Below are positions 24,658 to 32,700 of a stretch of DNA of 64,000 bases, piece by piece. A program made the translations under genes and the position numbers. Source of the DNA: Chloroflexota bacterium (GTDB lineage: Bacteria; Chloroflexota; Anaerolineae; J036; Brachytrichaceae). Every line of letters starts with the position of its first letter. Position 1 is the stretch's first letter. The notes under the pieces are model-generated. The model worked only from the letters and a program-made list of their open reading frames with translations. It did no database searches and was not told where the DNA came from. The stretch is from positions 86,086 to 150,085 of the forward strand of contig JANXLU010000049.1 of NCBI GenBank assembly GCA_025354985.1. Reading direction: 5' to 3'.

Positions 24658-25753
24658 CCCGCGGGTTGTCCACATCTATTGTCACGTCATCGATAACTTC
24701 GGCGATGTTGGCGTATGTTGGAGATTGGCGCGCCAACTGGTGCATGAGCACGGGCTGGATGTGCATCTTTGGGTAAATGACTGGTCTGTAGCGCGCCAAT
24801 TGCTGGGTACACATCCGGCTTGGGTGGGTGAACATGTGACTTCCCAAGAAGGTGTTTGGCTGCATGCCTGGGACCAGGCCCTTGCAAACCGGGATTGCAC
24901 CGGTGATGTCTTGATTGAGGGGTTTGCCTGCGAGATACCGGAGGCGGTTCAACAACAACTTGCCGGCAGATCACTGAAACCGGTCTGGATCAACCTCGAA
25001 TATTTTTCCGCGGAGCCGTGGGCTGCGGACTATCATTTGCGATCGGGCTATATTTCTGCCCTCGGTGCACGACGCTGGTTTTTTATCCCCGGCGTTGCGG
25101 CGAATAGTGGCGGATTGATTCGTGAACGAGGCTTGTTGGCTGAACGCGACGCAATCGTGAGCCGGCAGGAATCTGCGGCATTACCAGGTCACGTTCTGGT
25201 GTTTGGATACGCACATGCACCGCACGCCGAGCTGGTCGATGCGCTGCAAGGGGCCAACCCGGGTCGAATTGACCTTCACGTCTGCGGAACCTACAGCCAG
25301 CGGGCGCTTCCGCAAACCACCCTCTCACCGGGCGTTCGTATTCATCACGAGCCATTCGTTGGTCAGCCCGAGTTTGACCGGCTTATTTGGCGGAGTGACC
25401 TCGCATTTGTGCGTGGTGAGGACTCATTTGCGCGTGCGTTGTGGTCGGGTCGTCCGTTTGTGTGGAACATTTATCCACAAGGCGAATTGGCTCACGCGGT
25501 AAAACTTCAAGCGTGGCTGGATAACTATTTGCAAGAGGCGCCGCCTGAATTGCGTGTGGCCATTACTCACATCCACCTGGCGTGGAATAACCTGCCGGGG
25601 GCACAATCCCTTGGCGATTCATGGACAACGCTGATGCATCTTTGGCCGGCGTGGCGCGACCATGCATGGCGTCGAAGCGCGGAATATGCCGCGGAGCCCG
25701 ATTTGGCAACACGTTTGATGGAGGAGATCCATTGGCTGTCCGTGAACAAATAG
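24641..25753 (+). CDS. earP: EarP, EF-P arginine rhamnosyltransferase
   Basis: 370 residues from the TTG at 24641 (GAGAAG upstream), which gives the family length; longer versions overlap the TIM-barrel gene deeply. The N-terminal signature HVIDNFGDVGVCWRLARQL (about 15-33) carries the two Asp residues needed by EarP. RGEDSFARALWSGRPFVWN near residue 270 holds the catalytic Glu, followed by IYPQ. These are the best-conserved parts of the inverting GT-B enzyme that transfers rhamnose from dTDP-rhamnose to Arg32 of elongation factor P. The next gene is efp, with exactly that Arg. The pair is best known from Beta- and Gammaproteobacteria, so horizontal transfer is possible. Confidence 0.92.
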   Translation: MKSTLSPRVVHIYCHVIDNFGDVGVCWRLARQLVHEHGLDVHLWVNDWSVARQLLGTHPAWVGEHVTSQEGVWLHAWDQALANRDCTGDVLIEGFACEIPEAVQQQLAGRSLKPVWINLEYFSAEPWAADYHLRSGYISALGARRWFFIPGVAANSGGLIRERGLLAERDAIVSRQESAALPGHVLVFGYAHAPHAELVDALQGANPGRIDLHVCGTYSQRALPQTTLSPGVRIHHEPFVGQPEFDRLIWRSDLAFVRGEDSFARALWSGRPFVWNIYPQGELAHAVKLQAWLDNYLQEAPPELRVAITHIHLAWNNLPGAQSLGDSWTTLMHLWPAWRDHAWRRSAEYAAEPDLATRLMEEIHWLSVNK

Positions 25754-25804
25754 TGACGCCAGGTGACCCAAACATACGGGATTTTGGGTAAATCGACACC
25801 AGTT

Positions 25805-25834
25805 TTGACCTACGATCTGAAAATCCATTATGCT
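25805..25834 (+). promoter_or_regulatory. Promoter of efp, leaderless
   Basis: -35 TTGACC (25805-25810), an 18-base spacer, and -10 TATGCT (25829-25834). The ATG of efp is 8 bases after the -10 box and no Shine-Dalgarno sequence is present, so the mRNA should begin at or within a few bases of the start codon. Confidence 0.7.
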
Positions 25835-25842
25835 TGGCACCT

Positions 25843-26403
25843 ATGAAAACCGCAATGGAACTACGCGCCGGCAACGTCTTTATGCTCGAAAAAGAGCTGA
25901 TGGTCGTAATGCGGGGCGAATTTAGCAAGTCTGGCCGCAATTCGTCGGTGGTCAAGCTTAAGTATCGAACGCTGCAGGGTGGCCGGGTAAAGGAAGAAGT
26001 GTACAAGGCGGATGACAAGTTCGAAGATATTCTGCTTGACCGCAAACCATGCACATACAGCTACTTTGCGGACCCGATGTATGTATTCATGGACGAAGAA
26101 TACAACCAGATTGAAGTGAGCCCGGACAACATGGGCGAGTCGATGAATTATCTGGAAGATGGCATGGCGTGCGAAGTGGTGGTGCACGAGGGAAAAGCGC
26201 TGTCCATTGAAATGCCCAACATCATCGAGCGTGAAGTGGGGTTCACCGAGCGGTCCGCCCGTGGCGACACCGTGGGCAAAGTGATGAAGAAGGCCCGTCT
26301 GAAGAACACCAACTATGAGTTGGATGTGCCGGCCATTGTCGAGATTGGCGACAAAATTGAGATCGACACACGCACGAACGAATTTCGCCGCCGCGTGGTG
26401 TAG
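25843..26403 (+). CDS. efp: Elongation factor P, arginine type (substrate of EarP)
   Basis: 186 residues, normal for EF-P. The N-terminal KOW-like domain begins MKTAMELRAG. The modification loop reads FSKSGRNSSVV with Arg at position 32 when started at 25843, the residue rhamnosylated by EarP. The two OB domains follow (YSYFADPMYVFMDEEYNQIEV; DTVGKVMKKARL; EIGDKIEIDTRTNEF). EF-P relieves ribosomes stalled at polyproline stretches, which are frequent in the Pro/Thr-rich surface proteins of this genome. Loop sequence and neighbour both say the Arg-rhamnose system, not the lysine (EpmA) system. It is preceded by the promoter at 25805. Confidence 0.97.
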   Translation: MKTAMELRAGNVFMLEKELMVVMRGEFSKSGRNSSVVKLKYRTLQGGRVKEEVYKADDKFEDILLDRKPCTYSYFADPMYVFMDEEYNQIEVSPDNMGESMNYLEDGMACEVVVHEGKALSIEMPNIIEREVGFTERSARGDTVGKVMKKARLKNTNYELDVPAIVEIGDKIEIDTRTNEFRRRVV

Positions 26404-26414
26404 CCGGTTGTGGT

Positions 26415-26454
26415 CAATCAGGGGGAGGCAGCAGTGCCAGCCTCCCCCTGATTG
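26415..26454. terminator. Hairpin between convergent efp and thrS
   Basis: A perfect 15-base-pair stem (26415-26429 with 26440-26454; core CAATCAGGGGGAGGC) with a 10-base loop. It begins 12 bases after the efp stop and ends 5 bases before the thrS stop. There is no U-tract on either side, so it is a probable bidirectional terminator or 3'-end stabiliser. Confidence 0.75.
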
Positions 26455-26458
26455 CGCG

Positions 26459-28855
26459 TTACAACTCCGTTCCGTAATCCCCGATGATGTGTTTGGCGCG
26501 CGCAACAAACGCAGCGACGGGCATTGCATTCAGATTTTCGCCAGTGCGCAGGCGCACGGCCACGCTATCTTCGGTCTGTTCCTTGTCCCCGACCACCAAC
26601 ATATAGGGGGTCTTCATTGCCTGGGCCTTGCGAATTTTGTTTTGCATGCGCTCGTTGCTGTCGTCCAACTGTGCACGGATTCCCTCGGCTTGCAGACGTT
26701 TGACCACCTGACGCGAATAGTCAATGTGCCGATCGGCAATGGGTATCATCGTGGCCTGAACGGGCGCCAACCACAGCGGGAACGCTCCACCATAGTGCTC
26801 GATTAGGAAGCCGATAAAGCGTTCGTGGGTGCCCAGCGGCGCGCGATGGATGCACAAGGGTGTTTGGTCCTTGCCATCCTTGTCCACATATTTCAAATCA
26901 AAGCGCGCAGGCACGCCAAAGTCCACCTGATTGGTCGCAAGCGTAAATTCCCGCCCTATGATGCTGTAAATCTGCACATCAATCTTTGGTCCATAGAATG
27001 CCGCCTCATTCGCAACTTCGACGAATGGCACCTTGCCATTGATCATGGCACGGCGGACCATCTCCTCGGTGTGCAGCCACATCGGCGCGTTGTCCAGGTA
27101 TTTCTTGCCAAGACCGGCCTTGTCATGCAGGCTTAGTCGCATCATGTAACGGTCTATGCCAAAAATTTTGAAGTATTTGAGATACAGACCGATTACGTCC
27201 ATAAACTCCGCCTCGAACTGATCCGGGCTGCAATAGATGTGGGCGTCATTCATTTGCATGCTGCGCACCCGTAGCAAACCGATCAATTCACCGCTTTGCT
27301 CATAGCGATAGCAGGTGCCGTATTCGGCAAAACGCACGGGCAAATCCCGGTAGCTGCGCGGCTTTGCGGCATACAGCTTGTGATGAAATGGGCAATTCAT
27401 CGGCTTCATGTAGTACTTGATGCCGTCCTCGAGCTCCATGGGCGGATACATGCTGTCGGAGTAATACGGCAGGTGGCCACTGCGAAGGAACAGGGTCTCC
27501 TTTGTCAGGTGGGGTGTCTTCACCCGCTCATAGCCGTGCTCATATTCAACCTTTTTGGCAAGTGCTTCCAGGGCCTCAATCATCGCCGCGCCATTTGGCT
27601 GCCAAAGCGGCAGACCCGGGCCGACTTCATCATCAAAGATGAAGATTTCCAATTCCTGACCTAGCTTGCGGTGATCCCGCTTTTTGGCTTCCTCGATCAT
27701 GTCCAGGTGGTGCTGCAATTCCCCGGGTTTCTCAAACGCCAGACCATAAATGCGCTGAAGCATGGGTTTGTGCTCGTCACCCCGCCAATACGCGCCGCTG
27801 CTCTGGTTTACCTTAAACGCACCCGGATTGATCTCTCGCGTGTTTGCCACGTGGGGCCCGCGGCACAGATCGATGAATCCGTTTTGTGTGTAAAGTGAAA
27901 TTGGAACGGCGCCCGCCGACTTGGCGTCAACATCTGCGGTCTTTTCGCCATACTCATCCGCACCCTTGTCCAAACCATCGATCAGCTCAAGCTTGAACTC
28001 GTTACCGGCAAATAGCGCGCGCGCCTCGGCCGCGGAAACCTCGCGCCGCTCAAACATGACGCCTGCACTAATAATTTCCTTCATCCGAGCCTCGATTTTT
28101 TCCAGATCTTCGGGCGTGAACGGCTTTGGCACGGCGAAGTCGTAGTAAAAGCCATTTTCAACCGGCGGGCCGATGGTGGGCTTCGCCTCCGGGACAAGCT
28201 CCAGCACGGCCTCCGCCATGATGTGTGCCAAAGAGTGTCTGATTTTGTAGAGCTGCGCCGGCATGTGCTTGCCCTTGCCATATGCAATTTGTGCCTCTGG
28301 CACTGAATGGGCGGGTGTTGGCGCCTGTTCGTCGACGGCTTGCTTGGCGGCTATAGCTGTTGCTGTGACCGCACCCGGACTCAGTGCAATGTTTTCGAGT
28401 TGGGGTTTGGCAACCTCCAGATAGTCTTTGGCCGCCAGGAATAGACTCTGATCCAGCCGCGCGGCGTTAAACACTATTTCATCGTGCGCAAGCAAAGCCG
28501 GGTCGCAAACGAGTGGCAAGTCCGGGTTAAACGATATGGGCAGGATCGTTCCGGCGATACAGCCGGTCATGCGCTCGGCAACATCCGTTGGCGCAAAGCT
28601 GGCATATTCACCTTTGAACAGCGTCTTGACCGCGTTCATATCCAAGCGTGAATCACCCGGTACCACGGCCAGCACAAAGCGCTTCTCCCTTTTACCGAGC
28701 TTGACCATGATAACCATGCATTTGGCGGCCTGGCTCAGTTGGTTGCCCCGTAGTTTGCTAACCTCTTCCGTGCGGCCTTCCGGCGCATGATCCAACAGCC
28801 GGTAGTGCGCGTTATTCTGATTTAGAAAATCAATCAATTGATTGTGTGCGTCCAT
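26459..28855 (-). CDS. thrS: Threonyl-tRNA synthetase with an N-terminal YbaK-type deacylase domain replacing TGS
   Basis: 798 residues, ATG with AAGGAG upstream. Residues 1-155 match the YbaK/ProX-type aminoacyl-tRNA deacylase fold: KLRGNQLSQAAKCMVIMV (likely catalytic Lys45), FVLAVVPGDSRLD, ERMTGCIAGTILPISFN. A linker (156-203) leads to the normal ThrRS editing domain, with HSLAH (His207, His211) and DLCRGPH (Cys331, His335) intact. The class II catalytic core follows, with zinc/substrate Cys in MKPMNCPFHH, motif 2 (CYRYEQSGE) and motif 3 (APLGTHERFIGFL), then the anticodon domain to the end. The TGS domain usually found at the N-terminus is absent. The extra domain may clear a mischarged tRNA. 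Expression is controlled by the T-box upstream. Confidence 0.95.
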   Translation of the reverse strand: MDAHNQLIDFLNQNNAHYRLLDHAPEGRTEEVSKLRGNQLSQAAKCMVIMVKLGKREKRFVLAVVPGDSRLDMNAVKTLFKGEYASFAPTDVAERMTGCIAGTILPISFNPDLPLVCDPALLAHDEIVFNAARLDQSLFLAAKDYLEVAKPQLENIALSPGAVTATAIAAKQAVDEQAPTPAHSVPEAQIAYGKGKHMPAQLYKIRHSLAHIMAEAVLELVPEAKPTIGPPVENGFYYDFAVPKPFTPEDLEKIEARMKEIISAGVMFERREVSAAEARALFAGNEFKLELIDGLDKGADEYGEKTADVDAKSAGAVPISLYTQNGFIDLCRGPHVANTREINPGAFKVNQSSGAYWRGDEHKPMLQRIYGLAFEKPGELQHHLDMIEEAKKRDHRKLGQELEIFIFDDEVGPGLPLWQPNGAAMIEALEALAKKVEYEHGYERVKTPHLTKETLFLRSGHLPYYSDSMYPPMELEDGIKYYMKPMNCPFHHKLYAAKPRSYRDLPVRFAEYGTCYRYEQSGELIGLLRVRSMQMNDAHIYCSPDQFEAEFMDVIGLYLKYFKIFGIDRYMMRLSLHDKAGLGKKYLDNAPMWLHTEEMVRRAMINGKVPFVEVANEAAFYGPKIDVQIYSIIGREFTLATNQVDFGVPARFDLKYVDKDGKDQTPLCIHRAPLGTHERFIGFLIEHYGGAFPLWLAPVQATMIPIADRHIDYSRQVVKRLQAEGIRAQLDDSNERMQNKIRKAQAMKTPYMLVVGDKEQTEDSVAVRLRTGENLNAMPVAAFVARAKHIIGDYGTEL

Positions 28856-28928
28856 TTCATCTCCTTGACGGTTGTGTTCGGTCTTGGGCCACCTGCGGTG
28901 GCTGTGAACGAACAAGTGACGGTATTGG

Positions 28929-29099
28929 CTACCGCAAAATTCTCGCGGCCAGGTGATGTACGTGTTGCGCAACGCTCCATTCACGTGGCAGGAAGTGGGT
29001 GGTCAAATTAGTTGAAGACAACCCGCCAACATCGCTCCGCAATGCCCGGGGGAACGCACGAATGCGTTCGATAACTGGCGTTCGATCACTTGCTTGCAT
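28929..29099 (-). CDS. Short DinB-like fragment in the thrS leader (possible pseudogene or small protein)
   Basis: A 56-codon frame with an excellent ribosome-binding site (AGGAGG, 8 bases before ATG) lies between the T-box terminator and thrS. It reads like the first part of a DinB/YfiT-like protein: VIERIRAFPRALRSDVGGL, then FLPREWSVAQHVHHLAAR, the well-known 'P.eWSv.qvvhHLad' helix that carries a metal-binding His. A TAG stop follows, where the family normally continues for another 100 residues, and nothing recognisable remains after it. It is therefore either a truncated gene remnant or a shortened leader-encoded peptide whose translation could affect thrS, which starts 73 bases later. 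Confidence 0.6.
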   Translation of the reverse strand: MQASDRTPVIERIRAFPRALRSDVGGLSSTNLTTHFLPREWSVAQHVHHLAARILR

Positions 29100-29125
29100 G
29101 TCCCGCACCTCCTGTTTTCTGCTGA

Positions 29126-29376
29126 AAATGAAAAACCCCCCGCCCCTATCGATTGGGGCGAGGGGCCAGAGGCTGCACTCGCGGTTCCACCCAACTTTGT
29201 TCTTTCACATCGCTATTACGGGCGATCCCCGTCACAATTTTTGCAGCACAACCACCTGCGTTTACATCGTGCGCTCACGAGTGGTGCACATCTGCTTCAT
29301 TGGCACGGGAATTTCACCAAGGTTTCCCGCTCTCTAAGCCGCTGTTGCAAAGCGCGTGTCTCGCTCACCGCTGTCA
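29126..29376 (-). promoter_or_regulatory. T-box riboswitch (tRNA-Thr responsive) upstream of thrS
   Basis: Read on the minus strand, the T-box sequence GGGTGGAACCGCG (29192-29180) is exact. It is followed by a terminator: CCCCTCGCCCC pairs with GGGGCGGGGGG and TTTTT follows (29166-29131). Upstream, the Stem I hallmarks AGAGAGCGGG and GGTGAAATTCCCG are present. In the specifier loop, CGAG/CTCG and GCGC/GTGC pairings flank ACCA, giving codon ACC (Thr) at 29285-29283 followed by the usual purine. A -10 box TAAAAT (29386-29381) predicts a start near 29374. Uncharged tRNA-Thr would stabilise the antiterminator and switch thrS on. Confidence 0.93.
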
Positions 29377-29386
29377 ACTTATTTTA

Positions 29387-29698
29387 CTACCAAGTGCACC
29401 GTGTGGTTCTCAATATCTCGGAGGTCTCGATTTTCTAGCGGACCTGGGCCAAACGACTCGTATCAACTGTATTGCGTCGGTACATGCCATTCAACTGCGT
29501 CATTCCGGAGGACTACAAGTACGCGTGGCAATAGTGTGGTGGGCGTAGATGGCGCTTCAGACGCACGATACATCAATGGCATGAACATATGACCATCTTG
29601 ATGACATTGATAGTTTCAAAAATTAAATGTAGTCTTATAGATCGGAGAACAAATGCCGATCAACAATCGTCAATGTCTTCAGAAATGCACTGACGATA
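29387..29698. other. Intergenic region between the T-box promoter and the giant surface protein gene
   Basis: This has no convincing gene apart from a possible 20-codon upstream frame at 29653-29715. TATAGA (about 29637-29642) with TTTCAA about 16 bases upstream is a possible promoter for the giant gene, giving a leader of about 55 bases. The divergent thrS promoter lies at the left edge. Confidence 0.4.
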
Positions 29699-29715
29699 AT
29701 GAACACACAAACTAA
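29653..29715 (+). CDS. Possible 20-residue upstream peptide overlapping the giant gene start
   Basis: ATG at 29653 with CGGAG 5-9 bases upstream opens 20 codons (two Cys, polar) and stops at 29713-29715, 14 bases inside the giant protein frame. The giant gene's own ATG at 29699 lacks a ribosome-binding site. Translation of the short frame could therefore deliver ribosomes to it. There is no sequence similarity to support it as a protein. Confidence 0.25.
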   Translation: MPINNRQCLQKCTDDNEHTN

Positions 29716-32700
29716 AGCGCTAATTGAAAAGACCGCAACACGATTTACGATCAAGGCGGGTCGCGTCGTGATTGCGTTGGCACAGGTTTTGGCAGCGCTT
29801 GGTGTTGCCACCACTGTCACATTGCGACCGGAGGCATTGGCGCGTGTGGTTGGTACGCCCGATATTGCGGCAGCCTGGACCTGCAGCGGTCAATACATCC
29901 AAAACTTCCGTTTGATGGACGCGGCGACTGGTCTGCCAATTCCCGGATACGATCCGTTGCAGAGCAATGCTGTTATCCCGCAATCCAGCTTTCCGGCAAA
30001 CTGGTGGATCCAAGCGCTTGTGCCCGCGTCTCAGGTTGGGGGCACGAGCATGACGTGGGTGGTTACCAATGATGGAGTGGCTGATCTCAACAGCGGGCAT
30101 ATTGAAAACACCTCCCCTTACGATTACCCGGGAACCGGTGTATATTGGAACGCTGGTCTGGGTGTCCACTCGGTGACCGCCTATGACTTTGCCGATCAGA
30201 ATGGATTGGGAACGCAATGTGACCAGCGCAGCGTGTCATTTTCGATCGTCGCTTCTGTTCCGACTCCCACTGCAACGCCAACACCATTTTCCTCCACGTG
30301 TTCATTTGTTTGTCAGGGTTCCTATAGCAGCATGACGTTGAACGTCGACTACCGATCGGACAATGTCATAAATCCTCCATCCGAGGTCATCCGCGTGCGT
30401 GTTGCGGCTGCAAGCGATTACCAGGGCATGACCAGCCCGGCGGGTCAACTGTTGTATACCAATGACGCGGACGGATATGCCTATGGGGCGGCGCCAAACC
30501 CGATCATGTATGTTGGGACGCAATTCGTTGTCAGCGGAATACCGGCTGGAACGCCACGAATTGTTATTTCGGTGCAAGGACCTGATCATCCGACTGAATT
30601 TGTGAAGGCCGTGATGAACGCAGACTGCAGTCAGGCGCTGAATAGCGTGGAGGGCAACAGTTATATTGGGTTTCGTCTGCTAAATGCCACCCACTCGGGC
30701 GGCACCTTGCTAAGTTCTGGCATTGCCGCGGAATATTGGGATGGAACCACGAGTGCCTTGTCCACACTCACGGCAAAAATTGCGGCTGGCCCGGCCACCG
30801 GTAGCTATCCTGTAAGTTCGATTGAAGGGCGCACCGATTGGCGCGATCTTTATGGAACCAGAATTCGCGGTTATATCGTGCCGACCATGACTGCATCGTA
30901 TGTGTTTTGGATTGCAAGTGATGATCAGGGTGAATTCTGGCTGAGTACCAGTGCCAGCCCGGCAAACAAGGCCCGGGTGGCCTATGTGAACGGATGGACG
31001 GCGGCGAGAACCTGGACTACGGAGTCGAATCAAAAGTCGGTGGTGATCCCGTTGGTTGCCGGCCACCAATACTATTTTGAGGCGTTGCAGGCTGAAGGCA
31101 GCGGCGGTGACAACCTGGCCGTGGCGTGGGATAGCGTGTCGCCGTATTCTGCTCCTGCAATTGTCCCGGGCAATGTGCTGCAAGGTTATGGTGCGGGATG
31201 CACCGCGCCCACACCTACGAATACGCCGGTGAGCACGTCCACACCGACCAGGACTCCGACTGCTACGAACACATCGACAAGTACTCCAACCAATACACCG
31301 ACGAGCACGGCCACGGCGACAAACACACCGGTTAAAACTTCAACCCCGACGGCGACCAACACCGCCACGCATACGCCGACCGTTACCAACACGTCTACGA
31401 GCACCCCGACCAGCATCCCAACCAAAACCAACACCCCGGTGCCAACTCCAACCGCAACCACGGTGCCCGCACAATTGGGTGATCGCGTTTGGGAGGACTA
31501 CAACAACAATGGGATTCAAGACGCCGGGGAGCCCGGTATTGCGGGTGTTTCCGTTACGCTTTATAACGGTGCGGGCGCCATTGTTTCCACGACCACAACG
31601 AATGCGAATGGTCTCTACCTATTCAGCAACCTGGCACCTAGTGTGTATAGCGTGGGCTTCTCCAAACCGCTTGGATACACATCCACGAAGCAGGACCAGG
31701 GCGCAGACAACGCTATCGACAGCGATGCCAACCCGATTACTGGACGCACCGTGACGACGACGTTGGTCGCCGGGCAAAGCGACTTGACTTGGGACGCAGG
31801 TTTTTGGCGTCCGGCGGCTTTGGGCGACTATTTCTTTTATGACAGCCAGGCCAACGGTGTCCAAGACGCCGGCGACTTTGGTTTAGATGGCGTGCCTGTC
31901 CAGCTCTTTGATGCAAACACAAGTCAACAAGTGGGCAGCACCACCACGGCGAGTGGCGGTTATTACACCTTCACCAATTTGATCAGCGGCACGTATTACG
32001 TACGCTTTACCCAGCCGTGGCCGTCAAATGACACCGCATTTACGGATGCAAATGTCGGTACGAACGATGCGATCGACAGCGATGCGATCATCAGCACCAC
32101 AAATGATCGTATCGGTCAGACCGGTAACTATGTGGTGCTCCCGGCCACGTATAACAATACCGTTGACGCCGGCGTATACAAGCTTGCCAGCATTGGCGAC
32201 TACGTCTGGCTGGATGCGAACCACAATGGCATTCAGGAAGTGGGCGAGACCGGAGTCGCCGGGGTCACAGTTACCCTGTTCAAAAATGGCGCGCCCTACA
32301 GCACCACCCAGACCAACGCAACTGGATACTACTTATTTGACAGCCTGCGGGTGAATGCCTACTATTCCTTGAGCTTTGGATTACCCACGGGCTATGCCTT
32401 TACATTGCGAAACGTGGGCAGCACGTCCTTGGACAGCGATGCCGATCCAGTCACGGGCCAGACGGTGACAACCACGCTCGCCGTCCAACAAGTGGATTTG
32501 AGCTGGGATGCCGGAATTTATGTTCCCCCCACACCAACACCGACGGCGACCAAAACAAGTACGCCAACCAGCACGGCTACTAGTTCGCCAACCAAGACCG
32601 CCACCAACACACCGACGCAAACTCCAACAGCAACAATAACCAGGACGCCGACGGCAACTCCAACGGTCACCAATACTCCGACGGTGACGAACACGCCGGC

